Source of the DNA: Desulfobacteraceae bacterium | GTDB taxonomy: Bacteria > Desulfobacterota > Desulfobacteria > Desulfobacterales > Desulfosarcinaceae | Reading direction: 5' to 3' | Assembly (NCBI GenBank): GCA_024230435.1 | Contig: JAAERL010001141.1 | Span: forward strand, 1-64,000 | DNA length: 64,000 bases | Shown: positions 50,435-59,428 of the stretch, one piece after another | Numbering within the stretch: position 1 is the stretch's first letter | Layout: every line of letters starts with the position of its first letter | The notes under the pieces: model-generated | The model's input: the letters and a program-made list of their open reading frames with translations, nothing else | Told to the model about the DNA's origin: nothing | Databases searched by the model: none | Position numbers and translations under genes: made by a program

Positions 50435-51313
50435 ATGATCTGTGTTGCGAAAGAAAAAATTTTTACGGCCGTAATTCGCAAGCTCAAATACCTGTCCAAA
50501 AAAACTTCCTTAAAAATTAACCTTTTACTACTCAAATGCGATATTAAGTTTTTGGATTTGCGGCACCTTTTTTACTCGCTTCGCGATGACCATGCTTTCG
50601 TAAAAAATAAAAGAACTAAATCATTAAAGCGAAAGTTTCTAAGCACCCTTAACATCAAGACGATAAGAAATCTCTTCAATGTTAATCTTGCATTGGCCAT
50701 GCTCCTAATTCCATTGGGAATATGCAGCCAACAACATAAAACATCTGAATGTAAGTGGCCGATTGCTCCACCGTATAATTTTAGGGTTTCAGTTGAATCC
50801 TTTAAAAAGTCAGCGCCAACCGTAAAAACAACAAGTTTGCTATCAAAAAACAAAATATCCAATACTAAAAAAGCTGAACCAGATAGGAAAAAAAATGATC
50901 TGCCGTACTATGAGGATATTTTGCGGGCTTCTAAAGCTTATCAAGTCGATGTAGTCTTGATTCGGGCAATTATCATGGCTGAGTCCGGAAATAATCCACG
51001 CGCCGTATCCTATCGCGGTGCAAAGGGTTTGATGCAGCTCATGCCAACTACTGCCAAATCACTTGGGGTAAAGGACCTTTTTAACCCGGCCCATAATATT
51101 GATGGCGGGGTTCGCTATTTTCGCAAGTTGCTGGACCGGTTTGAAAACAATATTAATCTTGCACTGGCTGCCTACAATGCCGGAAGCCGGTATGTAAAAA
51201 AATACGGCGGTGTTCCTCCTTTCCGCGCCACCCGTTCATACATCAAAAAGGTTTTAAAATATAAAAACCGTTTTCAAAAAGAGCTTAATTTAGCACATGC
51301 AGAAAAATTATGA
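50435..51313 (+). CDS. Lytic transglycosylase (SLT domain)
   Basis: 292 residues from the ATG at 50435 (GGAG just upstream; an in-frame TTG at 50390 is less likely). An N-terminal region of about 165 residues has one internal hydrophobic helix (NLALAMLLIPLGICS, about residues 82-96), suggesting a membrane anchor rather than a cleaved signal. The SLT domain follows: catalytic Glu in IMAESGNNPRAVS, then YRGAKGLMQLMPTTAKSLGV and LALAAYNAGS. It cuts peptidoglycan glycan strands, producing anhydromuramyl ends. The extended basic N-terminus is unusual for the family. Confidence 0.85.
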   Translation: MICVAKEKIFTAVIRKLKYLSKKTSLKINLLLLKCDIKFLDLRHLFYSLRDDHAFVKNKRTKSLKRKFLSTLNIKTIRNLFNVNLALAMLLIPLGICSQQHKTSECKWPIAPPYNFRVSVESFKKSAPTVKTTSLLSKNKISNTKKAEPDRKKNDLPYYEDILRASKAYQVDVVLIRAIIMAESGNNPRAVSYRGAKGLMQLMPTTAKSLGVKDLFNPAHNIDGGVRYFRKLLDRFENNINLALAAYNAGSRYVKKYGGVPPFRATRSYIKKVLKYKNRFQKELNLAHAEKL

Positions 51314-51413
51314 GAGCCGATAAGCCTGGGTCTTGGAAGCTTTTTTTGCTTATGCTTGCCATTGCTCCACATACAGCTCATCAAATCAATAGTCTGTTAT
51401 TAGTTTTATTAGT

Positions 51414-52877
51414 TTACCGAATACGTTGTTTCCATTCATATAAAGCAATTGAAACAGCAGCGGCGGCATTAAGAGATTCAACCTCTTTACGGATGGTGAT
51501 TTTCACACAGCTGTTGCGCCACAGGCCAGGAAGCCCTTGTCCCTCAAGCCCGGCCAAAAGCCCAAAAGCTGTTGGAAAATTGATTTGGGAAAGATCTTTT
51601 CCTTCCGCAGATAGCGCAACAACGGGCAGATGCTCCGGCAAATCTTCCAGGGCAGGCCCCTGCCGCATGGTAACAAGTGGGGTTACACCACCTGAAGCAC
51701 GCAGGGCCTTTGGGTGATAAGGATGGGCGCTTTCTGACAGAAGGATGACTTGAGCGGCGCCAAAAGCGGCCGCAGAGCGGATGCAGGCTCCGACGTTGGC
51801 CGGATCCTGAAAGGGGATTATCAAGTTGCACCCGGGAATAAATCCCTGTTCGGGGTCCCAGGGCTCAATTTCAGGTATGTGTATGCAAAGCAGTGGCGCT
51901 TTGGTTCCAAAACTATCCAACTCATGAAACAAAAGTTCCGGCAATTGAATCCAATCCATTGTGGCCGGGCTGTCATCAGGCGGCGGCCATTTTTGATCGA
52001 TGGTAATCCAGGCACTGCAAAGCTTGGGAAAACGAGCCATCACTTCCCTGATGGGCCTGGCGCCGGACATTATAGCCTGCCCCGACTTTTTTAATCCCCT
52101 GGCGCTTAACAGTTTTTTCAAGCTTTTAAAACGCTGATTGGTTTTGCTTTCAATGCGGTAAATTTTATGACGTTGCCCGGCCCGGTCAACCTGGACAGAT
52201 GCGCGTTGATCCAGGCGTTTGAAAACAACCAAACGGCGTTTATGGGGGGTATTGCCGATAGTGTATGCTTTATCGTCCAGCAATTGGAACGTTTTACCGT
52301 AACGTTTTTCGGCGGCTTTGATTTCATCCTCGCAACCGGGGCCTTTCATAAAAATCAGATGGCCGGACTGCTCCAGGCACCCCTGGACGCGCTCCATGGT
52401 TTGGGAAATCTTTTCAACCGCCCGTGTAATGACACCGGCCACCGGCATTGAAAAATCGGCTGTCATTTTGCGGTGAATAACACTGATTTGTTTTAATTCC
52501 AGCGTATTAATCACTTCCTGGATGAATTCCACCCTGTTGGCCCTGGCCTCGGCTAAAACCATTTCAAGCTTCGGGTGCATAATTTTCAAAGGAATGCCTG
52601 GCATGCCGGGGCCTGTTCCCAGATCCATAAGAGGAGAGGCAAGCTCAATCAATTGCGCCGGTAAGACAGAATCCACATAGAGTTTCAAAACCATGTTTTC
52701 AAAATTATGGATACGGGTCAGGTTCAAGTCGGGGTTGTGTCTGCGCAACAGCTCATGATAGGTCCAGAACTGCTCAGCTTGTTGCCTGGTAAGCGCGACA
52801 TCGCATTGCTCAAAAATTCGGGCGAGGCCCTGCCGGGTGGGGTGGGACTCAGGCTTGTTCTTTTTAGTTTGCTTCAT
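51414..52877 (-). CDS. Fused RsmG 16S rRNA methyltransferase and SpoU (TrmH)-family methyltransferase
   Basis: 487 residues, two enzymes in one chain. Residues 1-215 are RsmG-like: LARIFEQCDVALTRQQAEQF, LYVDSVLPAQL, and the SAM motif MDLGTGPGMPGIPL; RsmG makes m7G527 of 16S rRNA. A linker of about 20 residues leads to the SpoU/TrmH fold (about 235-487): FKSLKKLLSARGLKKSGQAIMSG, motif 1 NVGACIRSAAAFGA, motif 2 LLAGLEGQGLPGLW and motif 3 IRKEVESLNAAAAVSIALY. SpoU enzymes 2'-O-methylate rRNA or tRNA. A clear start lies at 52877. Usually these are separate genes, so the fusion is notable. Confidence 0.85.
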   Translation of the reverse strand: MKQTKKNKPESHPTRQGLARIFEQCDVALTRQQAEQFWTYHELLRRHNPDLNLTRIHNFENMVLKLYVDSVLPAQLIELASPLMDLGTGPGMPGIPLKIMHPKLEMVLAEARANRVEFIQEVINTLELKQISVIHRKMTADFSMPVAGVITRAVEKISQTMERVQGCLEQSGHLIFMKGPGCEDEIKAAEKRYGKTFQLLDDKAYTIGNTPHKRRLVVFKRLDQRASVQVDRAGQRHKIYRIESKTNQRFKSLKKLLSARGLKKSGQAIMSGARPIREVMARFPKLCSAWITIDQKWPPPDDSPATMDWIQLPELLFHELDSFGTKAPLLCIHIPEIEPWDPEQGFIPGCNLIIPFQDPANVGACIRSAAAFGAAQVILLSESAHPYHPKALRASGGVTPLVTMRQGPALEDLPEHLPVVALSAEGKDLSQINFPTAFGLLAGLEGQGLPGLWRNSCVKITIRKEVESLNAAAAVSIALYEWKQRIR

Positions 52878-52918
52878 TGATTTGCAACTTCATATATTAG
52901 TTTGTACTAAGGTAACAT

Positions 52919-53677
52919 ATGGATAAAAAAACCTTTTTTCATCCGCTCTGGCCGGTAATATACCAGGACAATCATCTGTTGGTGATCTATAAACCAGCGG
53001 GTTTGATTATGCAACGCGGCAAGCAGGAAAAACACAATCTGCTGGATCTGGCCAAACTGTGGATTAAAACCTGGTACGCCAAACCCGGAAAGGTGTTTAC
53101 CGGAATGGTTCACCGCCTGGATGCTCCGGTTGCCGGGGTGTTGGTCCTGGCGCGTACTTCCAAAGCGGCCGCACGTTTGAGTGAGCAGTTTCGAAACGGC
53201 AGTGTCCAAAAAACTTATTTGGCCGTTGTACAAGGAAGCCCGGTCAAAAATCAGGACCGTCTGATTCACACCCTGGTGCGGCAGGGGCGCTACAGTAAAA
53301 TTCAAACCGATCCCCGGCAAGGAAAAGGACAGACCGCCAGTCTTACGTATACATTAAAAGAAAGCCTGGCCGGAAAAAGTCTGCTGCAAATCAATCTTGA
53401 AACCGGCCGTCGTCACCAGATACGGGTCCAACTGGCTTCTATGGGGTGTCCTATTTTAGGCGATACGGCCTATGGCTCCGATGCCTTTTTGCCCCATGGG
53501 CGCATCGCATTGCTGGCCCGCCGTTTAACGATCATCCATCCAACCCGCCGCGAGCCCATGCAATTCGAATCCCCCATTCCAAGAGGCTGGCCCTGGCCAG
53601 GCCGGACTGATGATGCATCTGTCTTGTGGACTATTGAAGAGTATGAAAAAGAGGGTTTTTTAGATGGACATTATTAA
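52919..53677 (+). CDS. RluA-family pseudouridine synthase
   Basis: 252 residues. The catalytic Asp is in GMVHRLDAPVAGVLVLART, the HRLD motif of the RluA family, followed by YLAVVQG and LETGRRHQIRVQLASMGCPILGDTAYG. No S4 domain is present at the N-terminus. It isomerises uridine to pseudouridine in rRNA or tRNA; the target is not known. It diverges from the RsmG-SpoU fusion gene with 41 bases between start codons, so RNA-modification genes cluster here. Confidence 0.9.
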   Translation: MDKKTFFHPLWPVIYQDNHLLVIYKPAGLIMQRGKQEKHNLLDLAKLWIKTWYAKPGKVFTGMVHRLDAPVAGVLVLARTSKAAARLSEQFRNGSVQKTYLAVVQGSPVKNQDRLIHTLVRQGRYSKIQTDPRQGKGQTASLTYTLKESLAGKSLLQINLETGRRHQIRVQLASMGCPILGDTAYGSDAFLPHGRIALLARRLTIIHPTRREPMQFESPIPRGWPWPGRTDDASVLWTIEEYEKEGFLDGHY

Positions 53678-53684
53678 CTCCATA

Positions 53685-54005
53685 TCAGGAACTATTCTGA
53701 TCAAAGCTCTTTAAATATGCTTCCCACTCAATCGGCAGAAGCTGTTTTTTCATGTTGTTGCAGTCCTTGCAGGCCGGGGCAAGGTTTCCCTTGGTGCTTT
53801 TACCGCCTCTTGACAGAGGGATGATATGATCCATGGTTAGTTCTTTGGGCAAGGTTTTACGGCCGCAGTAATGGCATTGGCCTTTTGCCAGCCGCCGTTT
53901 CCACCATTGAGAAGCCCGCAATTCGCGTGCCTTTCGGCGTTCGGTTTTAATGGCCGATTCTTCAAGATCGTATGCATAGGGACTGATTCGGTTTTTTTTG
54001 GGCAT
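53685..54005 (-). CDS. HNH endonuclease family protein
   Basis: 106 residues. Zinc ligands in CHYCGRKTLPKELTMDHIIPLSRGG and NLAPACKDCNNMKK, an HNH motif (DHIIPLS...N...C..CN). Basic N-terminus (KTERRKARELRASQWWKRRLAKG). HNH proteins of this short kind are DNA-nicking or restriction-type nucleases, but many in housekeeping positions have no known role. It is the last gene of the engB-era cluster. Confidence 0.8.
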   Translation of the reverse strand: MPKKNRISPYAYDLEESAIKTERRKARELRASQWWKRRLAKGQCHYCGRKTLPKELTMDHIIPLSRGGKSTKGNLAPACKDCNNMKKQLLPIEWEAYLKSFDQNSS

Positions 54006-54010
54006 TTTCT

Positions 54011-54844
54011 TTAACGTTTCAAATTTAAGCTATCTAGCCACGTGTCAACGGCTTGTTCCAAGAGCTCATAATAGCGCCGGGAACCGCCTAAACCTGTGCG
54101 GCCGAAAAAAAAGTTGATTTCAAGAATCAGGGGTTCTATGTGTCCCGATTCCAGCGCAGTTTTGTCAAAAATAAAATCAAATCCGGCAAGTTGCAAGCCT
54201 GTTTGGTTGCAAATTGCGCGGGTTGCACTTTCGGCGGCGGCGATAAGGCGCGGCAGTGTTCCTGTTTCGATACAAGCGCCTTGAGCCAAAGATGTGCCAA
54301 ATTTACTTTTGTCGGATTGAACCCTCCAATAGCTGATTAATTGATGACCGATAACGGTAACCCGCAAAGAGCGGTTATTTGCCGGCAGATAGTGCTGGAT
54401 AAGAAAGCCGTGTTGCCCCGTGGTTTCGCATGCCTGGGCATAATTGAGCACATCGGCCAGTTGCCGTGTTGATTGGGCTTTAAATACCGTGCGCCCTTCC
54501 CCGCCCCAGTCAAACTTTACAACCACCGGTAATTTTATATCTTTTCCCCGGTTATAATAGTCTTTTACAGATTCAAACAGCCATGTTTGGAGCTGAGCCA
54601 GACCCAGTTGCCGGAAAAGACGAATCTGGTTAAGTTTGCCCGGATAATCAAATCGCACATCTAAATTGGGAAAAACATGCGGGCATGTTTTACGCGCCAT
54701 ACGGTAAAGGGATTCGTAACACCCCTGGGATAAAATGACAGCCTCTGCTGAAGCCATGGCCGCCTGATCCGTTTTATCCGGAGACCGGCCGGCGCAAATA
54801 AGATTCCGTTGAGCAACAATTACTGGATTATAGGAAAGGATCAT
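54011..54844 (-). CDS. ATP-grasp domain protein of unknown substrate
   Basis: 277 residues. ATP-grasp motifs: the lysine in LPVVVKFDWGGEGRTVFKA and the Mg-binding Glu/Asn in LILEINFFFGRTG. It probably ligates a carboxylate to an amine or thiol using ATP, like RimK or glutathione synthetase. The start ATG begins one base before the era stop codon (54845), so it is translated with era. No biosynthetic neighbour gives the substrate. Confidence 0.75.
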   Translation of the reverse strand: MILSYNPVIVAQRNLICAGRSPDKTDQAAMASAEAVILSQGCYESLYRMARKTCPHVFPNLDVRFDYPGKLNQIRLFRQLGLAQLQTWLFESVKDYYNRGKDIKLPVVVKFDWGGEGRTVFKAQSTRQLADVLNYAQACETTGQHGFLIQHYLPANNRSLRVTVIGHQLISYWRVQSDKSKFGTSLAQGACIETGTLPRLIAAAESATRAICNQTGLQLAGFDFIFDKTALESGHIEPLILEINFFFGRTGLGGSRRYYELLEQAVDTWLDSLNLKR

Positions 54845-55756
54845 CTAATAACCAAATCGGCGCAAAGCCTTCGTATCCTTGGACCAGTTTTTCTGGACCC
54901 GCACAAACAGTTTTAAAAAAACCTTACAACCAACCATTCGCTGAATCTGCTTGCGGGCAGCTTCTCCAATATTTTTTAGTTTGGCCCCGCTTTTTCCGAT
55001 GACCATACCCTTTTGGGACTCACGTTCGACATGGATGGTAGCCTGGATTTCAATAAGACGGTTTTCTTTGGTCTCTTTAAAGGACTCTATGGTTACGGCC
55101 ACAGAGTATGGAATCTCTTCTCCGGTCAAGTGAAAAACCTTTTCGCGAATCATCTCAGCGGCAATGAAACGCTCGGGCATGTCTGTCAAGCTGCCAGGTG
55201 GATAAAGCGGCGGTCCGCAGGGCAAAGCTTGCTGCATAACGTCTATCAATTCATCAACCTGGGTCCCTTTAAGTGCTGATATGGGAACGGAGGCTTTGAA
55301 CGGATAGACCTTAGACCAGCTTTGAATCAGAGATAGCAGCCGGGTTTTGTCAATGAGATCGATTTTATTTAAAGCAAGTATCGCATCACCTTTGTGGCTT
55401 TTTAACTTATCCACAAGAAAATCTTCAGATGTTTTATTTTTGCCGGCCGCGTCCACCATGACCAGCACCAGGTCCGCCTCGGCAAGGATAGTCAAAGCCG
55501 TATCCACAATGCGCACATTCAGCGGTTTTTCCGCCTGGTGAATCCCCGGTGTGTCCAGAAAAATAAATTGGGCCTGGGGCCGGTCCAAAATCCCCAGAAT
55601 ACGGTTGCGCGTGGTCTGCGGTTTTTTGCTGGTTATCGCAATTTTCTGGCCCAGCATATGGTTGAGCAGGGTTGATTTACCGGAATTAGGAGCCCCCACA
55701 ATGGCTACCATGCCCGACTTGAAATCTTTGTACTGTTGATAATTTGAATTAGTCAT
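54845..55756 (-). CDS. era: Era GTPase (30S ribosome assembly)
   Basis: 303 residues. GTPase motifs GAPNSGKST (G1), DTPGIHQ (G3) and NKIDL (G4), then the KH domain with GKSGAKLKNIGEAARKQIQR. Era binds the 3' end of 16S rRNA in 30S assembly. Its ATG overlaps the last 8 bases of engB, and its stop overlaps the ATP-grasp gene, giving the order engB-era-ATP-grasp-HNH. Confidence 0.97.
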   Translation of the reverse strand: MTNSNYQQYKDFKSGMVAIVGAPNSGKSTLLNHMLGQKIAITSKKPQTTRNRILGILDRPQAQFIFLDTPGIHQAEKPLNVRIVDTALTILAEADLVLVMVDAAGKNKTSEDFLVDKLKSHKGDAILALNKIDLIDKTRLLSLIQSWSKVYPFKASVPISALKGTQVDELIDVMQQALPCGPPLYPPGSLTDMPERFIAAEMIREKVFHLTGEEIPYSVAVTIESFKETKENRLIEIQATIHVERESQKGMVIGKSGAKLKNIGEAARKQIQRMVGCKVFLKLFVRVQKNWSKDTKALRRFGY

Positions 55757-56348
55757 CTTTTTGAATTAGTCCGCATTTTTCTGATATTTTGTTCCAAAGG
55801 GTGTCTTTTCCCTGGCGGGATTTAGCCGAGAACAAGACAACATTTTCCGCTCCTATGCCAAGATCGGCAGTGATCAGCTTGCGTTGTTTCATCTGGTTGG
55901 TTTTAGACAGCTTATCGCTTTTGGTCAGCACCGGTATAATAGGGATTTTATAATGTTCCAGCCAATCGATAAAGTTCATTTCCTCGATTCGCACATCCCT
56001 GCGAATATCTATAAGAAGCACAACAACCTTTAGGTTGTCGCGTTTTGTAAGGTAGGTTTCCACCATGGGGCCCCAATTTTTTTTAACACTTACCGGCACC
56101 TTGGCATAACCGTAACCGGGAAGATCCACAAGAGACAGTTCGTCATTGATCACAAAAAAATTGATCAGTTGAGTACGTCCCGGCGTACCGCTGGTTTTTA
56201 CGAGCCGTTTGCGGTTTACCAAGGTGTTGATCAAAGACGATTTACCCACGTTGGAGCGTCCCGCAAAAGCGATTTCCGGTAAATCGGCGCCGGGATATTG
56301 TTCCGGCTTGACAGCGCTGGTAATAAAATGGGCGGATTTAATGTGCAT
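55749..56348 (-). CDS. engB: EngB/YsxC ribosome-biogenesis GTPase
   Basis: 199 residues. G1 AGRSNVGKSSLINTLVNRKRL, SGTPGRTQLINFFV (switch I), VDLPGYGYAKV (G3) and TKSDKL (G4) are diagnostic of EngB/YihA. It is needed for 50S assembly. It heads the cluster with era, and both act on ribosome maturation. Confidence 0.97.
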   Translation of the reverse strand: MHIKSAHFITSAVKPEQYPGADLPEIAFAGRSNVGKSSLINTLVNRKRLVKTSGTPGRTQLINFFVINDELSLVDLPGYGYAKVPVSVKKNWGPMVETYLTKRDNLKVVVLLIDIRRDVRIEEMNFIDWLEHYKIPIIPVLTKSDKLSKTNQMKQRKLITADLGIGAENVVLFSAKSRQGKDTLWNKISEKCGLIQKDD

Positions 56349-56688
56349 TTTTTTATAATTTCCCTAAAAAATATGGTCTTGCTTAAAGAACATACGCTTT
56401 GTGCAAAGGTTCGCGTCTTGCGATCGCAGGTTTCATTTAGCACGTTATGGGCAAAGGTTAAATGCGATTGCCCTGGCTACAGACTATTATTCCCTTGATA
56501 ATGAATTCACAATCTTTTATTTCTAAACGTTATTACCATCGGGCTGGTCCATAGCCTGACAAACGATCTTTTCGTAATATTTGTTCCATTTATAATAATC
56601 AGTTCCACTCTAAGTTAGGTTGATTGGTTGTGGCATTACGTGCCCAAGCTGTTTTTTTTGTAAATCGCCTTGAGAGGTAGAGTGAATT
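56349..56688. other. 340-base gap between engB and vgrG
   Basis: No gene is seen. GAGAGGTAGAGTGAATT just before the vgrG ATG contains its ribosome binding site. A TATAAT-like hexamer near 56590 could be part of the vgrG promoter but no convincing -35 partner was found. Confidence 0.4.
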
Positions 56689-58833
56689 ATGTCAATACTA
56701 TCAGCAGATTCAGCACGATTTAAATTTGTAGTCGAAGGAACCCATTTTCAGGTTGTTGATTTTCAAGCCGATGAATGCATCTCAAAGCCCTATGACGTGC
56801 ACGTATCACTAGCGTCAAAAAGGGAATCAGCCTTTGAAGATATCATTGGCCGGTCGTGTCTGTTGACCATTGAAAGTGAAAATGGCGAACGTTATCTCCA
56901 TGGAATTGTACATGACTTTTCCCGCTCCGGGGTAAAGGGCCGCAAGTTTCTTTACAAAACACGCATAGTGCCGTCCATGGAGCTGTTGAAACATGAAAAA
57001 GACTGCCGCATTTTTCAAAACAAAAGCGTTCCTGATATTGTATCTCAGATCATGAAGGAGGCTGGCATAGCCGCAGACCTGTTTGAGTTCAGACTCCAGG
57101 GCTCCTATGCCCCCCGGCAATATTGCGTACAATACAAAGAGTCCGATTTTAATTTCATCTCCCGGTTACTGGAAACAGAGGGGATCTTTTACTTTTTTGA
57201 GCATTTCCAGGATCGTCACGTTACCGTTTTTGGCGATGGAATGGTCAACTACCAGCCCGTCAGCGGCGAGACCGAAATAGTGATCAACTCCGGCGCGGGG
57301 CTTGTCTCCGAAAAAGAGGCGATCGCCACGTTTGAACGCACCCGGCGGCTGCATACGGGTAAATTCGCCCACACGGATTATTTATTTACCAATCCCGCCT
57401 TGAATCTTAGCGCCGATTCCACCGGTTCAAAGTACGATCAGTATGAAGCCTATGAGTATCCGGGCGGTTATTCCGATCAAAAAGCTGGTAAGCACTTAGC
57501 CTTGGTGCGGCTTCAACAGGCCATGCTCCAGGGCGACAGCGCCTTCGGGCAAGGCAATGTTGCCCGGATGGTTCCGGGTTTCACCTTTACCCTGGACGGC
57601 CATGATATCAGCGACCTGAACCAGGAGTACGTTCTGACCCGGATAACGCACAAAGGCGATCAGCCCCAGGTTTTCGAAGAGCTTGCCGGTACTTCGGGGC
57701 GCGCCGCCGGCTATGGCAATACGTTTTCAGTCATTCCGTCATCAGAGACTGTGCGCCCGTTGCGCGTTACTCCAAAACCCGTCATGTATGGCGTGCATAC
57801 CGCCATCATTACCGGTCCGGGCGGCGAGGAAGTCCACACCGATGAACACGGGCGGGTTAAGGTGCAATTCCACTGGGACCGCGAGGGTAAAAACGATCAG
57901 GACAGCAGTTGCTGGATCAGGGTTAGTCAAGCATGGGCCGGACAAGGCTGGGGCGCTATGTTTGTTCCCCGTATAGGACATGAAGTGATTGTTGATTTTA
58001 TCGAGGGCGACCCTGACCGGCCCATCATTACCGGCCGGGTGTACCACGGAACCAATACGCCACCATATTCTCTTCCGGATGAAAAGACAAAGAGCACAAT
58101 AAAAACCAACTCCAGCAAGGGCGGCGGCGGTTCCAATGAAATCCGGTTTGAAGACAAAAAGGATAGTGAGGAAATTTACATTCATGGTCAGAAAGATTGG
58201 ACCATCGCCATCGATAACGATAAAAATCAGACCATTGGCAATGATGAAACCTTGGATGTGACCAATAACCGGACCAAAACCGTGGGCGCGGATCAAAGTG
58301 AAACCATCAGTTCAAATAAAACCATCAAGGTGGGCAGCAATCACAACGAAACCATTGGAACTGATATGACCCAGGCCGTAGGTTCCAATAAATCCACCAG
58401 CGTAGGGTCTATAAACACATTAAGCATCGGCGCGGCCTACCAGGTAACCGTGGGCGGGGCCATAAATGAAACCGTGGGGGCTGCCAAAGCCCAGGAAATC
58501 GGAGCCGCAAAATCCGTGAACATTGGGGCAAACAGCAGCGAAAATATCGGCGGCACAAAATCCGTAAAAACAGGAAAAGACATTTCCGGTGCAGCAGGTA
58601 AGGATCTTTTAGTAGAATCGGGGAAAAAAATGTCATTTTCTTCCGGGGATGATTTTGCCCTGAAAGGATCTAAAAAAGGCATTATCGACATCAAAGATCA
58701 ATTGACCATCAAGGTTGGCAAAGCCTCAATTACTCTAAAAAAAAACGGGGATATTGTGCTCAAAGGAAAAAATATCAATACCAAGGGCTCCGGCAACATC
58801 AAGGTCAAGGGCAAAAAGATATTGGAAAATTAA
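56689..58833 (+). CDS. vgrG: T6SS spike protein VgrG
   Basis: 714 residues. The gp27-like part (1-370: FVVEGTHFQVVDFQADECISKPYDV, ARQYC-type QYKESDFNFISRLLETEGIFYFFEH) is followed by the gp5 OB-fold (about 374-465: EEVHTDEHGRVKVQFHWDRE, GWGAMFVPRIGHEVIVDFIEGDPDRPIITGRVYH). A beta-helix of repeated N-E-T/G-x-x-x units (TIGNDETLDV, NHNETIGTD, NINEnlGG-like) extends to the C-terminus. No effector domain is fused; cargo is likely delivered by the PAAR-like protein encoded downstream. It caps the Hcp tube of a type VI secretion system whose sheath and baseplate genes lie outside the window. Confidence 0.95.
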   Translation: MSILSADSARFKFVVEGTHFQVVDFQADECISKPYDVHVSLASKRESAFEDIIGRSCLLTIESENGERYLHGIVHDFSRSGVKGRKFLYKTRIVPSMELLKHEKDCRIFQNKSVPDIVSQIMKEAGIAADLFEFRLQGSYAPRQYCVQYKESDFNFISRLLETEGIFYFFEHFQDRHVTVFGDGMVNYQPVSGETEIVINSGAGLVSEKEAIATFERTRRLHTGKFAHTDYLFTNPALNLSADSTGSKYDQYEAYEYPGGYSDQKAGKHLALVRLQQAMLQGDSAFGQGNVARMVPGFTFTLDGHDISDLNQEYVLTRITHKGDQPQVFEELAGTSGRAAGYGNTFSVIPSSETVRPLRVTPKPVMYGVHTAIITGPGGEEVHTDEHGRVKVQFHWDREGKNDQDSSCWIRVSQAWAGQGWGAMFVPRIGHEVIVDFIEGDPDRPIITGRVYHGTNTPPYSLPDEKTKSTIKTNSSKGGGGSNEIRFEDKKDSEEIYIHGQKDWTIAIDNDKNQTIGNDETLDVTNNRTKTVGADQSETISSNKTIKVGSNHNETIGTDMTQAVGSNKSTSVGSINTLSIGAAYQVTVGGAINETVGAAKAQEIGAAKSVNIGANSSENIGGTKSVKTGKDISGAAGKDLLVESGKKMSFSSGDDFALKGSKKGIIDIKDQLTIKVGKASITLKKNGDIVLKGKNINTKGSGNIKVKGKKILEN

Positions 58834-58861
58834 CTGGAAAATTGATTGGAGAATTAAACTG

Positions 58862-59386
58862 ATGAATCAGCAGACTGCAAAAGATATTCATTTATTTCCG
58901 GCACCCGAGTCATCGGGTAAAATTACTTCAACTCAAATCGGCCGCATAACAGCCGTCAATTCCAAAGGAATTGTATTTGTAGATTATCCCGGCAATCAGA
59001 AAGGGCCGCTGGCCGCCAGGTTAGGCGTGTCGGTCATGGAGCGTTTACAGCGTATGCCTGAGTCATCTGAGTCATCACCGCTGCCGGTGATTCTGGCTTT
59101 TGAAGACGGCATGCCTGAAAAACCAATTATCATAGATATTATCGTTGAGCAGGTTGAACCGCTTGAATCATCAACAGAAATGATTTTTGACCTCAAACCG
59201 GACGATACGGTTAGTGTAGATGGCAAGGCCATCAGCTTCAATGCTGAAGAACAAATCGTTTTAAAATGCGGAAAAGCCAGCATCACTCTTACTAAAGCCG
59301 GTAAAGTCATTATCCGTGGTTCTTATTTGTTCAATCGGTCATCGGGTCTTAACAGGATAAAGGGCGGCTCGGTGCAAATCAATTGA
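58862..59386 (+). CDS. DUF6484-type VgrG-associated protein
   Basis: 174 residues from the ATG at 58862, 28 bases after vgrG ends. A domain with GRITAVNSKGIVFVDYPGNQKGPLAAR and PVILAFEDGMPEKPIIIDII is characteristic of a family found next to VgrG in type VI loci. The C-terminal strand motif CGKASITLTKAGKVIIRGSY recalls the VgrG tip (GKASITLKKNGDIVLKG). It probably acts as a loading adaptor or extension of the spike. Earlier in-frame codons overlap vgrG and are rejected. Confidence 0.75.
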   Translation: MNQQTAKDIHLFPAPESSGKITSTQIGRITAVNSKGIVFVDYPGNQKGPLAARLGVSVMERLQRMPESSESSPLPVILAFEDGMPEKPIIIDIIVEQVEPLESSTEMIFDLKPDDTVSVDGKAISFNAEEQIVLKCGKASITLTKAGKVIIRGSYLFNRSSGLNRIKGGSVQIN

Positions 59387-59428
59387 GTTAAAATTGAATT
59401 GAATTTGAGCAGAAATTGAGCAACTAAA

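Noticed and set aside
51310..51717. Small plus-strand frame after the lytic transglycosylase
   Set aside because: It runs inside the 3' part of the RsmG-SpoU gene on the opposite strand and has no ribosome binding site; treated as a shadow.
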